From CAYXVU01 sp964468725 (GTDB taxonomy: Bacteria > Acidobacteriota > Blastocatellia > UBA7656): DNA of 12,853 nucleotides. Shown piece after piece: positions 1 through 6,433 of the stretch. Under the pieces are notes generated by a model. That model was not told where the DNA came from, did no database searches, and worked only from the letters and a program-made list of their open reading frames with translations. The stretch is from NCBI GenBank assembly GCA_964468725.1, contig CAYXVU010000169.1, forward strand, positions 1 through 12,853, written 5' to 3'. Positions within the stretch are counted from its first letter, which is position 1. Each line of letters opens with the position of its first letter. The position numbers and the translations under genes were made by a program.

Positions 1-74
1 GAAGGAAGGAAAAGGAGAGAAAGTAGTAGGATCAATGAGGGGACTGAGGATGAGGAGAGAGGATAGGCACAGAG

Positions 75-327
75 GCGGTAAGATATTTGAAGACAAGACG
101 AGAGCCGGTGAGATATGAGGAGGAGGAGGGGGCTGGCGCTAGGGAGTGGAGCCGTAGAAGCAACCTGCAAGCCGATGGTGAGTGCGCGAGGCAAGCAGGC
201 GGGAAGGCGATGGAGCGAGGATGGAGCGGATGCAAGGTTGGCCTTGAGGAGTTATGTGCTCAATGACCGATTGGATGAGCTATGTCCAAGGCCAGAGATC
301 AGCAGCGATTGGGAAAAGGCGGTCTAA
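75..327 (+). pseudogene. Decayed C-terminal remnant of an ISKra4-like transposase
   Basis: The clearest part runs from about 129 to 327 and reads GLALGSGAVEATCK, then KQAGRRWSEDGADARLALRS, then YVLNDRLDEL. A GSGAVE..CK box followed by a RW motif and an LxLRxxVL stretch is what I know from the C-terminal end of ISKra4-family DDE transposases. The residues expected just before it, AVRYLKTRREPVRYEE, are present at 75-128 but in a different frame. The coding frame therefore shifts inside the GAG/GGA run at about 117-131. Bases 1-74 are strongly purine-rich, contain stops in two frames, and may be further decayed transposase. No intact reading frame or left end is visible, so this is a dead or truncated copy. 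The family call is from remembered motifs; being mobile-element debris is more certain than the exact family. Confidence 0.6.
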
Positions 328-384
328 TCGCACCTACTTTGATTTCGCGCACCCGTCAGTAAGCGCGCACGGACAGTCCGTTTG

Positions 385-436
385 CAACCGGAATCGGACA
401 CGGATGGACGCGGATTGGACGGGCGTTCACGGATGC
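385..436. repeat. CGGA-rich intergenic motif (cggacacggatggacgcgga type)
   Basis: Between the transposase remnant and the TPR gene, four near-copies of a CGGAT/CGGAC word occur within about 45 bases (cggacacggatggacgcgga, then ttggacggg, then ttcacggatg). There is no coding signal. I recall similar words scattered between genes in several GC-rich soil and freshwater phyla, but only one copy is visible here, so dispersal cannot be shown from the window. The rest of 328-450 holds nothing else I can identify. It may include the right end of the insertion element, near the GCGCACCC at about 345-354. Confidence 0.3.
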
Positions 437-450
437 TGCTAAAGGCGCGC

Positions 451-1305
451 TCACTTCTTTTTATTTTCGCTGATGTATTGCTCCAGTTTTTTGCGTTCCG
501 GATGATTGGGCTGTTTGCTCAGAAACATTTCATATTCGGCTGCGGCGCGGTCTTTCAATCCGGCAGCGTGATAGAGCGCCGCCAGCCGCAGATGGGCTTC
601 GGCTTTGCCAACCGGATCGAGTTTGATCGCTTCGTTGAAATGGACGACGGCTTTCGACCCTCTCTTGATCTGCAAGTAGGCTTCACCGAGATAGAGTTGT
701 GCATCGGCAGAGGTCGGATGGGCTTCGACCGCTTTGGTCAACGTCTCAATCGCGCCGTCAAAGTTTTTGCGCGCGATTCGCAGTTTGCCGAGGTTGACCA
801 ATGCCGGTAGAAAGGTCGCGCGTTCGGCAAGGGCGCGCAGATAGGCTTTCTCCGCATCGTCAACCTTATCCTGCCGCGACAGCACGGTGGCCAGTTCGGT
901 GAGGGCGACGAAATCTTTCGGGTCGCTCTCAACGATTTGGGTGAGCAGACTCGCGGCTTGTGAATAGTTCTTATTCTTGAAGGCTTCCTGTGCGGTGTCG
1001 AAGCGCGTCTGGTTATCCGGCTTTCTGGCATAGATCGTTGAAGCTGTGCCCGCGCCTGCGGGGTGCGGACTGCCGCGCCATTCAAGATTGATGTCTTGTT
1101 GCCACTCTTTGGTGCGCGACGAAACCATGGCGATGTGCAAGCGACCGACCTCTTGATTCTCACATTCAACGACCAACACATATTGATCGGTCAGCAAATT
1201 GTTAAACCGATAGCGTGTGTTATTGCTGACAGTTTGGCGAGCGATCACGCCGCCGCCCAGCTTGTAGAGAATGAGGTGAAAGGTTTCCGGAACCGCGCCG
1301 CTCAC
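451..1305 (-). CDS. TPR protein, body downstream of an in-frame amber codon
   Basis: The visible product is 284 residues if read from a GTG at 1305. The first 75 or so residues form a beta-rich region (LILYKLGGGVIARQ, then NTRYRF, then YVLVVECENQEVGR), resembling carboxypeptidase-regulatory-like or Cna-B-type domains seen in acidobacterial lipoproteins and secreted proteins. From about residue 101 to the end there are roughly five tetratricopeptide repeats, with the usual small-residue pattern (A at helix A, LG/LA, and a P at the end of each unit: ESDPKD, EAHPTS, KLDPVG, SKQPNH). TPRs act as protein-binding scaffolds; the partner is unknown. The GTG has no Shine-Dalgarno sequence. The same frame continues upstream through TAG (1333-1335) into a signal-peptide segment, so this is most likely the rear part of a 341-codon secreted protein. 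It lies downstream of the flavoprotein on the same strand. Confidence 0.8.
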   Translation of the reverse strand: MSGAVPETFHLILYKLGGGVIARQTVSNNTRYRFNNLLTDQYVLVVECENQEVGRLHIAMVSSRTKEWQQDINLEWRGSPHPAGAGTASTIYARKPDNQTRFDTAQEAFKNKNYSQAASLLTQIVESDPKDFVALTELATVLSRQDKVDDAEKAYLRALAERATFLPALVNLGKLRIARKNFDGAIETLTKAVEAHPTSADAQLYLGEAYLQIKRGSKAVVHFNEAIKLDPVGKAEAHLRLAALYHAAGLKDRAAAEYEMFLSKQPNHPERKKLEQYISENKKK

Positions 1306-1332
1306 TTTACTGCTGTCAACTTTGAAATCGCC

Positions 1333-1476
1333 CTACAAGATGTGGTCGCCTAGCGGCGAGCGATTCTTCTCCTCTTGCAGGGGGTTGCCAAACGTGGTCT
1401 CGGCGATGCCAAGAAGTTGAGCGATAGCTAGCCAAGCCATCGCAACGACAAGCTTACGTCTCGCGTGATGGATCAT
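1333..1476 (-). pseudogene. Signal-peptide-bearing N-terminal piece of the TPR protein, ended by TAG
   Basis: From the ATG at 1476 the frame encodes MIHHARRKLVVAMAWLAIAQ and onward to a TTFGNP junction. This has a charged n-region, a hydrophobic core and a likely signal peptidase site near residue 30. It stops after 47 codons at TAG (1333-1335) and lies in exactly the same frame as the TPR body at 451-1305. The residues across the stop read GDHIL, stop, GDFKVDSSKV. In homologues as I remember them this strand commonly reads HxxxGDFKV with a residue such as Gln at the stop position, so one C-to-T change (CAG to TAG) would explain it. A second in-frame ATG at 1524 overlaps the upstream TGA as ATGA but lacks a ribosome site. 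The ATG at 1476 has GGAGG nine bases upstream, and I chose it for that reason. Confidence 0.7.
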
Positions 1477-1485
1477 CTGCTCAAA

Positions 1486-1490
1486 CCTCC
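1486..1490 (-). promoter_or_regulatory. Ribosome binding site deciding the TPR-gene start
   Basis: GGAGG on the minus strand ends nine bases before the ATG at 1476. It selects that start over the ATGA-coupled ATG at 1524, which has no purine-rich site before it. Confidence 0.65.
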
Positions 1491-1520
1491 GACTTAAATT
1501 CCGGGCGACGAACGAGTCGC

Positions 1521-2777
1521 TCATCGAAAGAACGAATTTACGACGCCGCGCAGCGAAAAAATTTGGCGCGGGTCTACGGTCTCATTGATGACGCCGACAA
1601 TCGCTTGGTGCAGATAGCGACTCTTGCGAATGCGGCGCGCAACCAAATCGTTGAGCCAAGGATTGGACAACCAGTTCTCGGCAATTTGATAGCCGAGATA
1701 TTTCGGCTTCAACTCGGCTTCCAGCAGGGCAGGATACGCCTGCAAACCACGGAAGTCACCCGTAGTGAGCGCCTGATGTGCCAGTCGCGCGGCCAACTCT
1801 CCGGTCTCCATCGCTTTGCCGATGCCTTCGCCCGTGAAAGGAAACGTCGCGCCAATGGTTTCGCCAATGAGCAAAAGGTTGTCGGCCATCACCTGCGCGC
1901 CGGTCAGCCCGCAACGCAACATCGCGCCGCGCAGAGGAGTGACCGAAGTCGCTTGCCTGAATAACTCGGCTGCCAACGGAAAGGTCTTGATGAAGCGGGC
2001 AAAGGCCGCACGCAAATTCGGGCGCGGATTGTTGGCGGCATAGCGAACCCCGCAACCGACGTTGTACTCGCCATTGCCGAGCGGAAAGATCCAGCCGTAA
2101 CCGGGCGTAATCGAACGATCATACGAGATCAGCAATTCGCTGATTTCGTAATCCGATTGCACGTAACAACGTAGGGCAATGGCGCTTGGCCCTGCGTGTC
2201 GAGTCAAACCGAGTTGTGAAGCCAATTCCATGCTCGCGCCGGTTGCCAATAATCCGATCTTGGCTTGCACTTGTTCACCCTCTTCCGTGTGCAAACGAAT
2301 CGCGCCATCGGGTTGCCAGCCCATTCGGCATACTTTGCGTTTGCAGAGCCGTGCGCCTTGTTCGACGGCTTGACGAACGATCAACTCATCCAGCACTACG
2401 CGCTTCAAGGTCATGAACTCGCCTGGCACATCGAAACGAATTTGCGAGGGCGAATAGACCGAACCGAGGTGGGTCTTGTATCCGCGTCGGCGCACTTCCT
2501 CGTATAGGCCGAGCCGTTTGAGCGCCTGTATCGAATCGGCAATTAGCCCATCGCCGCATACTTTGTCGCGCGGAAACGCTTCCTTGTCGAGCAAGAGGAC
2601 TTCCCATCCGCTCGCCGCCAGATGAAAAGCGGCCGTCGCGCCCGCCGGGCCTGCGCCAATGATGGCAACATCCCACAGATGAGCCGATTCAAGCGCATCG
2701 GTGTGCGCCGCTTCTGCTTGTTTGTCGTGAGCGTTCAAGACTCTTTCCCGTCCGCTTGCTTTGTGGCACGTGTGCAA
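1521..2777 (-). CDS. Geranylgeranyl-reductase-family FAD-dependent oxidoreductase
   Basis: A 418-residue flavoprotein of the geranylgeranyl reductase / PHBH-fold group, which reduces isoprenoid double bonds or acts on related lipids and quinones. Visible motifs: the dinucleotide-binding GxGxxG at 41-46 (IIGAGPAGATAA) with the ribose-binding acidic residue D64; the family box PRDKVCGDG at 69-77; PGYGWIFP at 225-232; and the second FAD motif LLIGETIGATFPFTGEGIGK around 302-321. There is no signal peptide or membrane helix, so it is cytoplasmic or membrane-peripheral. The start is uncertain. No ATG or GTG precedes the FAD motif. TTG at 2777 has AAGAAGG six bases upstream; TTG at 2738 would shorten the product by 13 residues. 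Either leaves an unusually long leader before the first beta strand. The signal-peptide TPR gene follows 44 bases downstream, suggesting one transcript. The substrate cannot be told from sequence; menaquinone or other polyprenyl lipids are reasonable guesses. Confidence 0.88.
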   Translation of the reverse strand: MHTCHKASGRERVLNAHDKQAEAAHTDALESAHLWDVAIIGAGPAGATAAFHLAASGWEVLLLDKEAFPRDKVCGDGLIADSIQALKRLGLYEEVRRRGYKTHLGSVYSPSQIRFDVPGEFMTLKRVVLDELIVRQAVEQGARLCKRKVCRMGWQPDGAIRLHTEEGEQVQAKIGLLATGASMELASQLGLTRHAGPSAIALRCYVQSDYEISELLISYDRSITPGYGWIFPLGNGEYNVGCGVRYAANNPRPNLRAAFARFIKTFPLAAELFRQATSVTPLRGAMLRCGLTGAQVMADNLLLIGETIGATFPFTGEGIGKAMETGELAARLAHQALTTGDFRGLQAYPALLEAELKPKYLGYQIAENWLSNPWLNDLVARRIRKSRYLHQAIVGVINETVDPRQIFSLRGVVNSFFR

Positions 2778-2812
2778 TGACAGCCTTCTTTTTAGCTGAG
2801 TGGCTGCGTGCC

Positions 2813-2841
2813 TTCAAGCTGTCGCCGCACTTCATTATCAT
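2813..2841 (+). promoter_or_regulatory. Possible sigma-70-like promoter for the rightward small genes
   Basis: TTCAAG (2813-2818), a 17-base spacer and TATCAT (2836-2841) lie in the divergent gap between the flavoprotein and the small membrane protein. Spacing is ideal but both hexamers are imperfect. The gap 2778-2992 holds no other regulatory element I can support. Confidence 0.3.
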
Positions 2842-2872
2842 ATTGCTCTCGTCCGCTGTCAGAGGCAGAGCA

Positions 2873-2992
2873 ATGCGGGACATCTATGCAAAGGCATCAC
2901 GCAGCAGGGCGACGCTGTCACGGATGGCCGACGCCCAACTGCCCGTCGAAATTCAAGCTTTGCGCCCGACCGAGGCGGCCAATGGGGCATAA
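2873..2992 (+). CDS. Candidate 39-residue ORF abutting the small membrane-protein gene
   Basis: ATG at 2873 is preceded by AGAGG with seven bases of spacing. The frame runs 39 codons to a TAA that directly touches the next ATG (TAAATG at 2990-2995), in the same frame as the following gene. The peptide is basic at its N-terminus (MRDIYAKASRSRATLSRM) and ends in an acidic, proline-containing part (QLPVEIQALRPTEAANGA). It has no membrane segment and I recognise no family. It could be a real leader or coupled small protein, or chance coding in the upstream region. The ribosome site and junction favour translation, but length alone gives little support. Confidence 0.27.
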   Translation: MRDIYAKASRSRATLSRMADAQLPVEIQALRPTEAANGA

Positions 2993-3349
2993 ATGGAGAT
3001 TCTTCTCGGATTGATCTTGAGGGTGGGGTCGCTGGCGGTTCTGTTGCCGGTTAGAGCTTATGGTTCCGCGAAGACCATCGCGCCGCTTGTGGGATTACTG
3101 TCGCCGTTCTATCTCATCGGCGGGTTTTATCTCGCTGATGGACTCAGGCGGCTGCGGCGGGCTGTGCGTTCGCCCGCGCTCTCGGCACAACAAGTACAGG
3201 CCTTGCAGCCATCTGAGCGGGCAACAAGCAGCATCGCACAGCTACCGCCGCCCTTTTCCGTAACCGAAGGGACGACGCAGTTGATAGAACGGGAAGAGAA
3301 GCAGCCTGCTACCATCAAGGCTAAAGACACGGATGCGATGGAAAGCTAA
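2993..3349 (+). CDS. Small two-helix membrane protein of unknown function
   Basis: An 118-residue product with two hydrophobic segments, about residues 2-22 (EILLGLILRVGSLAVLLPV) and 27-48 (KTIAPLVGLLSPFYLIGGFY). A basic stretch LRRLRRAVR follows at 51-59, then a soluble tail. By the positive-inside rule the tail should be cytoplasmic. The tail contains PPPFSVTEGTTQLIERE at about 85-101; I recall similar xSVTExTTxLL endings on small acidobacterial membrane proteins, but the role is unknown. The ATG at 2993 has only a weak GGGG upstream, so its translation may depend on the preceding 39-residue frame, whose stop touches it. It converges on the serine hydrolase with a 44-base gap that shows no hairpin. 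Confidence 0.6.
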   Translation: MEILLGLILRVGSLAVLLPVRAYGSAKTIAPLVGLLSPFYLIGGFYLADGLRRLRRAVRSPALSAQQVQALQPSERATSSIAQLPPPFSVTEGTTQLIEREEKQPATIKAKDTDAMES

Positions 3350-3393
3350 CCGAATGGTGCAAGGCCAGCGTAACGATGAAGACCCCGCTGAGT

Positions 3394-4701
3394 TCATTTA
3401 CCGGCTGACGATGCGAGTTGTCGTGCCCAAGTCGTCTTTCCTGCCGGAGCATTCCACTCCAACTCTTTCACGCTGCCATCCGCCTGTCGAGAGAAGGTGA
3501 GATTGCCGTAATCAGAGAAGGTAAAGAAGCGGTCTTTGCCGACCGGCAACAGTTTGTACGACCCTGCAAACAGATGACCGCCTTCCAGTTTAATCTCAAA
3601 CTGACGGTCATTGCTTTTGTATTGGCCAGCGTAATCGGCAAGCTCTGCGGCGCTCAGGGGCATGGCAATCGGATGCGGAATGGCGGGCGGCGATAGCGAT
3701 TCGCCTTGCAAGAGCTTTGGCAAATCGCGCGACAGCAAATCGTTTGCGCCGGATTGCAGGTTGGCAATGACGACGAAACCGAAGCCTTTCTGCGGGTTAA
3801 TGGTGGCAAAGCAACGATAGCCGTTTGTGCTGCCGTTATCCGAATAGACGCCGTCACGAGTCAAACTCAGCTTCACCCCTTCGCCGTATTTGCCTTCCAG
3901 CACCGCTTCACCGAAACGATAGACATCGCGCGCCGTGCTCAGGACGGAACCGGCTCCGACCAAAAAGGAGAAATCTTTCAGCGGCGCGGGCGCTGGCCCC
4001 CCGGCTTCTAGCAAATACTCTGTGGCGCGCGGAATCCTTGCCGCAGCCTTGAAATCCACCGTCTCGGTCATCTCTGCCGGAGTGAAGACATATTCTTGCA
4101 ACAGCTCTGCATAACTCTTTTGCGACGCGAGTTCCAACACCCGAGTCAGCACGCTGAAACCCGCCGAGCTATAGAGACTGCGTTCGCCCGGTTGAAAGAC
4201 CAGCGGCACTCCTTTGGCTCGTTCGACCATCATCGCAGGCGTGCGGGGTACAGCCTCCTCTTCCGGTTTGGTGATGCGGTGCGGGATGCCTGAGCGATGT
4301 CTGAGTAACCATTCGACGGTGATCTCATCGCCACGCGGAAAGTCGGGCACCCACTTGCTGAGTTTGTCTTGCAATCCCAACTTCCGCTCTTGCAACAGCC
4401 GAATGGCAATGGCGCGTGTCATGCTTTTGGTCACTGATGCGATGCCGAACCGTGTCGTCGGGCGATTGGACTGACGGCTCTTCGCATCGGCAAAACCGAA
4501 GGCTTTTTCATAGACGATCTTGCCCTGCTGCGCGATCAAGATGACGCCCGAAAAATGTTTGGCTTTGATGATGGGGCGCAGGTAGGCTTCGACGGCGGCA
4601 ATCTCTTTGCTCTTTGCATCAGGCGCGGGCAGCGAGCTTTGTGCTGTTACAGAAAACAGAAAAGAGCAGAGCAAGCTATAGACGATACACTTTACTTTCA
4701 A
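3394..4701 (-). CDS. Secreted beta-lactamase-fold serine hydrolase (class C / PF00144 type)
   Basis: A 435-residue exported protein: signal peptide about 1-22 (MKVKCIVYSLLCSFLFSVTA), catalytic domain about 33-330, and a C-terminal beta domain about 353-430 beginning ELADYAGQY, as often follows in this family. The nucleophile motif SxxK is SVTK at 89-92. The second motif is YSSAG at 177-181, with the conserved Tyr but Ser where YxN has Asn. GAGSVLSTARDVYRF at 249-263 is a typical family block. The usual HxG near the end of the domain is replaced by a DNGSTNGYR region (288-296), a variant I know from relatives reading NGxTNGYR. Only about 26 residues separate the STARDVYRF block from NGSTNGYR, shorter than I expect. 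Translation starts at TTG (4701), supported by GAGGTG five bases upstream. Likely role: peptidase or esterase in the periplasm; substrate unknown. Confidence 0.87.
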   Translation of the reverse strand: MKVKCIVYSLLCSFLFSVTAQSSLPAPDAKSKEIAAVEAYLRPIIKAKHFSGVILIAQQGKIVYEKAFGFADAKSRQSNRPTTRFGIASVTKSMTRAIAIRLLQERKLGLQDKLSKWVPDFPRGDEITVEWLLRHRSGIPHRITKPEEEAVPRTPAMMVERAKGVPLVFQPGERSLYSSAGFSVLTRVLELASQKSYAELLQEYVFTPAEMTETVDFKAAARIPRATEYLLEAGGPAPAPLKDFSFLVGAGSVLSTARDVYRFGEAVLEGKYGEGVKLSLTRDGVYSDNGSTNGYRCFATINPQKGFGFVVIANLQSGANDLLSRDLPKLLQGESLSPPAIPHPIAMPLSAAELADYAGQYKSNDRQFEIKLEGGHLFAGSYKLLPVGKDRFFTFSDYGNLTFSRQADGSVKELEWNAPAGKTTWARQLASSAGK

Positions 4702-4706
4702 TTTTG

Positions 4707-4712
4707 CACCTC
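4707..4712 (-). promoter_or_regulatory. Ribosome binding site supporting the TTG start of the serine hydrolase
   Basis: GAGGTG on the minus strand lies five bases before TTG at 4701. The two ATGs just upstream (in gcaatgatgagg) are out of frame, so TTG is the only good start. Confidence 0.6.
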
Positions 4713-4863
4713 ATCATTGCGCCTTTTTGAAAACTCCCGTTCGCTAGCCCTTGGCAGACGAACAAACCTTACTCTCCCTTGTGTCAACATAACGTATCAC
4801 ATCAAATTGGCCATCGTCTTGTTCGGATAAAACCTGTTTAGAACGAACAAAACCCGCTCGATA

Positions 4864-4882
4864 AGCAAAAAAATTTTTTGCT
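4864..4882. repeat. AGC-A7T6-GCT palindrome in a divergent promoter region
   Basis: In the 271-base gap between the leftward serine hydrolase and the rightward acyl-CoA dehydrogenase sits a near-perfect palindrome: AGC, seven A, six T, GCT. Such rigid A/T tracts commonly bend DNA or serve as upstream promoter elements or nucleoid-protein sites; which of these applies is inference. A perfect TTGACA (minus strand, 4787-4782) points at the serine hydrolase but lacks a good -10 at the right distance. Confidence 0.45.
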
Positions 4883-4926
4883 GCTATTTGGAGTTTGGCT
4901 GGCTGAGGAAAAATCGCCGGGCTTCG

Positions 4927-4952
4927 TTGACGCTGTTCCGACATGTTATAGT
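4927..4952 (+). promoter_or_regulatory. Possible promoter of the acyl-CoA dehydrogenase gene
   Basis: TTGACG (4927-4932) and TATAGT (4947-4952) resemble -35 and -10 boxes just upstream of GGAGG (4964-4968) and ATG (4973). The spacer is only 14 bases, shorter than the normal 16-18, so at least one box may be wrong. The resulting leader would be about 15 bases. Confidence 0.3.
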
Positions 4953-4972
4953 TGCGCCCCATTGGAGGCAGC

Positions 4973-6142
4973 ATGGCATATCAACTGAGCGAGGAAGAAC
5001 AACTCATACTGGCAACCATAAAAAAGTTTCTTGATAAAGAGGTCGCGCCGGTCGCTTCGGAACTTGAACACCGCAACGAATACCCGACCGAAATTGTCGA
5101 GCGCATGAAAGAACTCGGCCTGTTCGGCGCAAACGTGCCCGAAGCCTACGGCGGATTGGATTTAAGCTATACGGTCTTTGCCATGATCTTCGAAGAGATT
5201 TCGCGCGTCTGGATGGGGTTGGCGGGGATACTGGGTACGCACACGGTGATGTGCGATGTCATCGCCCGCTTCGGCACAACGGCGCAGAGGCAGACCTATC
5301 TGCCGGTGATGGCGCGCGGCGACAAACGCGGCGCGATTTGCCTATCGGAGCCGCACGCCGGAACCGACTTGCAGTCCATTCGCACCACCGCCGAACGACG
5401 CGGCGACGCCTATTTCGTCAATGGCTCGAAGATGTGGATCACCAACGGTCGCCGCGCCGAGCTGATGCTTTTGCTCGTCAAGACGGATAAAGACGCACGC
5501 CCAACGCACAGAGGAATGAGCGCGTTGATCGCCGAAAAAGGCGAAGCGGGACTGACGATCAGCCGCGATATTGACAAGCTCGGTTATAAAAGTTTGGAGA
5601 CTTGCGAACTGCTATTCGAAGACTTTCGCGTGCCGGTCGAGAACCTCATCGGCGGCCAAGAGGGCGACGGCTTCAAGCACGTGATGACCGGATTGGAAGC
5701 CGAACGCATCAACGTCGCCGCCCGCGCTTTGGGCATCGCCCGCGCTTCGTTTGAAGAGGCTATCAAGTATTCACAACAACGCAAGACGTTCGGCAAAGCG
5801 ATCTGCGAGCATCAGGCAATTCAACTCAAACTCGCAGACATGGCGACCAAGATCGAAGCCTCGCGGCTGTTGATCTATTCGGCAGCCGAGCGCAAAGATC
5901 GCGGCGAACGCTGCGATTTGGAAGCCGGTATGGCGAAACTCTTCGCCAGCGAATCGGCGCAGGAATGTGCTCTCGAAGCCATGCGCATTCTGGGCGGCAA
6001 CGGCTACGCCAAAGATTTTCCGGTCGAGCGCTACTACCGCGACGCGCCGCTCTTAATCATCGGCGGCGGGACGAACGAATTGCAACGCCTCATTATCGCC
6101 AAAGGCCTGCTGAAAAAATATGCGCTGATGCGCGGCGAATGA
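4973..6142 (+). CDS. Acyl-CoA dehydrogenase with long-chain/isovaleryl-type catalytic-base arrangement
   Basis: A 389-residue FAD enzyme that introduces the alpha,beta double bond into an acyl-CoA and passes electrons to electron-transferring flavoprotein. The length is normal for the family. Visible: the N-terminal helical domain; signature ICLSEPHAGTD at 122-132; WITNG at 155-159 in the beta domain; FAD-contacting QQRKTFGKAI at 268-277; and RILGGNGY at 338-345 before RYYRDA. The Glu that serves as base in medium- and short-chain enzymes (YEGT) is Gly here: IIGGGTNE, G365. A Glu occurs instead in GLEAERIN (E244, just before R245), the place used by isovaleryl- and long-chain enzymes. This points to a branched- or long-chain substrate, though the exact one is unknown. 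ATG at 4973 has GGAGG four bases upstream and gives the normal N-terminus; an in-frame TTG at 4952 is less likely. Confidence 0.93.
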   Translation: MAYQLSEEEQLILATIKKFLDKEVAPVASELEHRNEYPTEIVERMKELGLFGANVPEAYGGLDLSYTVFAMIFEEISRVWMGLAGILGTHTVMCDVIARFGTTAQRQTYLPVMARGDKRGAICLSEPHAGTDLQSIRTTAERRGDAYFVNGSKMWITNGRRAELMLLLVKTDKDARPTHRGMSALIAEKGEAGLTISRDIDKLGYKSLETCELLFEDFRVPVENLIGGQEGDGFKHVMTGLEAERINVAARALGIARASFEEAIKYSQQRKTFGKAICEHQAIQLKLADMATKIEASRLLIYSAAERKDRGERCDLEAGMAKLFASESAQECALEAMRILGGNGYAKDFPVERYYRDAPLLIIGGGTNELQRLIIAKGLLKKYALMRGE

Positions 6143-6172
6143 TCGGCAGCGGGTCAAGCGCGCGGGATTTGT

Positions 6173-6200
6173 AAAAATTTTTTGAGGCTGAAATTTTTTG
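6173..6200. repeat. Paired AAATTTTTTG tracts downstream of the acyl-CoA dehydrogenase
   Basis: AAATTTTTTG occurs at 6175-6184 (within AAAAATTTTTTG) and again at 6191-6200, and the same ten bases also occur at 4871-4880 in the other side's gap. The tracts stand out in a GC-rich region. They lack a GC stem, so they are not ordinary terminators. They belong to the 291-base gap 6143-6433, where I could identify no convincing promoter for the peptidase. Confidence 0.45.
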
Positions 6201-6243
6201 TAACCGCGCTGCAACAATCGCTGTCTTTACGGTCAGGCGACGA

Positions 6244-6279
6244 GCTCGCGTCCGTGCTTCCACTGGCGCGGACGCGAGC
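6244..6279. terminator. Strong GC hairpin without a U-tract between two rightward genes
   Basis: GCTCGCGTCCG (6244-6254) pairs perfectly with CGGACGCGAGC (6269-6279). Wobble pairs extend the stem inward to leave a loop of about eight bases. No T-run follows on either strand, so it is not a classical intrinsic terminator. It could end or stabilise the acyl-CoA dehydrogenase transcript, or be a copy of a dispersed palindromic element. The surrounding gap separates the dehydrogenase from the peptidase, which therefore probably has its own promoter. Confidence 0.4.
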
Positions 6280-6433
6280 ACGTTTAGCCGGCTTCGCTTT
6301 CAATCATCAACCATAAGAATGGCAAAAAAGGGCAGGATTTCCTCAGCAAACCTCCGGTCTCCGTGTATCATCTCCTGCTCAAGATTAGGGCGTTCTCTAT
6401 TCTGTTATTAAAAACTACCCAATGGAGGGATTT

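Noticed and set aside
32..235. Minus-strand frame over the purine-rich left edge
   Set aside because: Low-complexity Ser/Leu/Pro product, antisense to the transposase remnant.
382..810. Plus-strand open frame opposite the TPR gene
   Set aside because: It is the antisense of the TPR coding sequence, with no ribosome site and no recognisable domain.
1333..1335. Reassignment of UAG to an amino acid as the explanation of the split TPR gene
   Set aside because: The PQQ-like gene ends in TAG (9608-9610) exactly where its propeller is complete, and the downstream frame is not protein-like, so UAG appears to be a normal stop here.
4782..4787. Perfect TTGACA on the minus strand as the serine-hydrolase promoter
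   Set aside because: No acceptable -10 box at 16-18 bases (best is TGTTCG), so I did not list it as a promoter.
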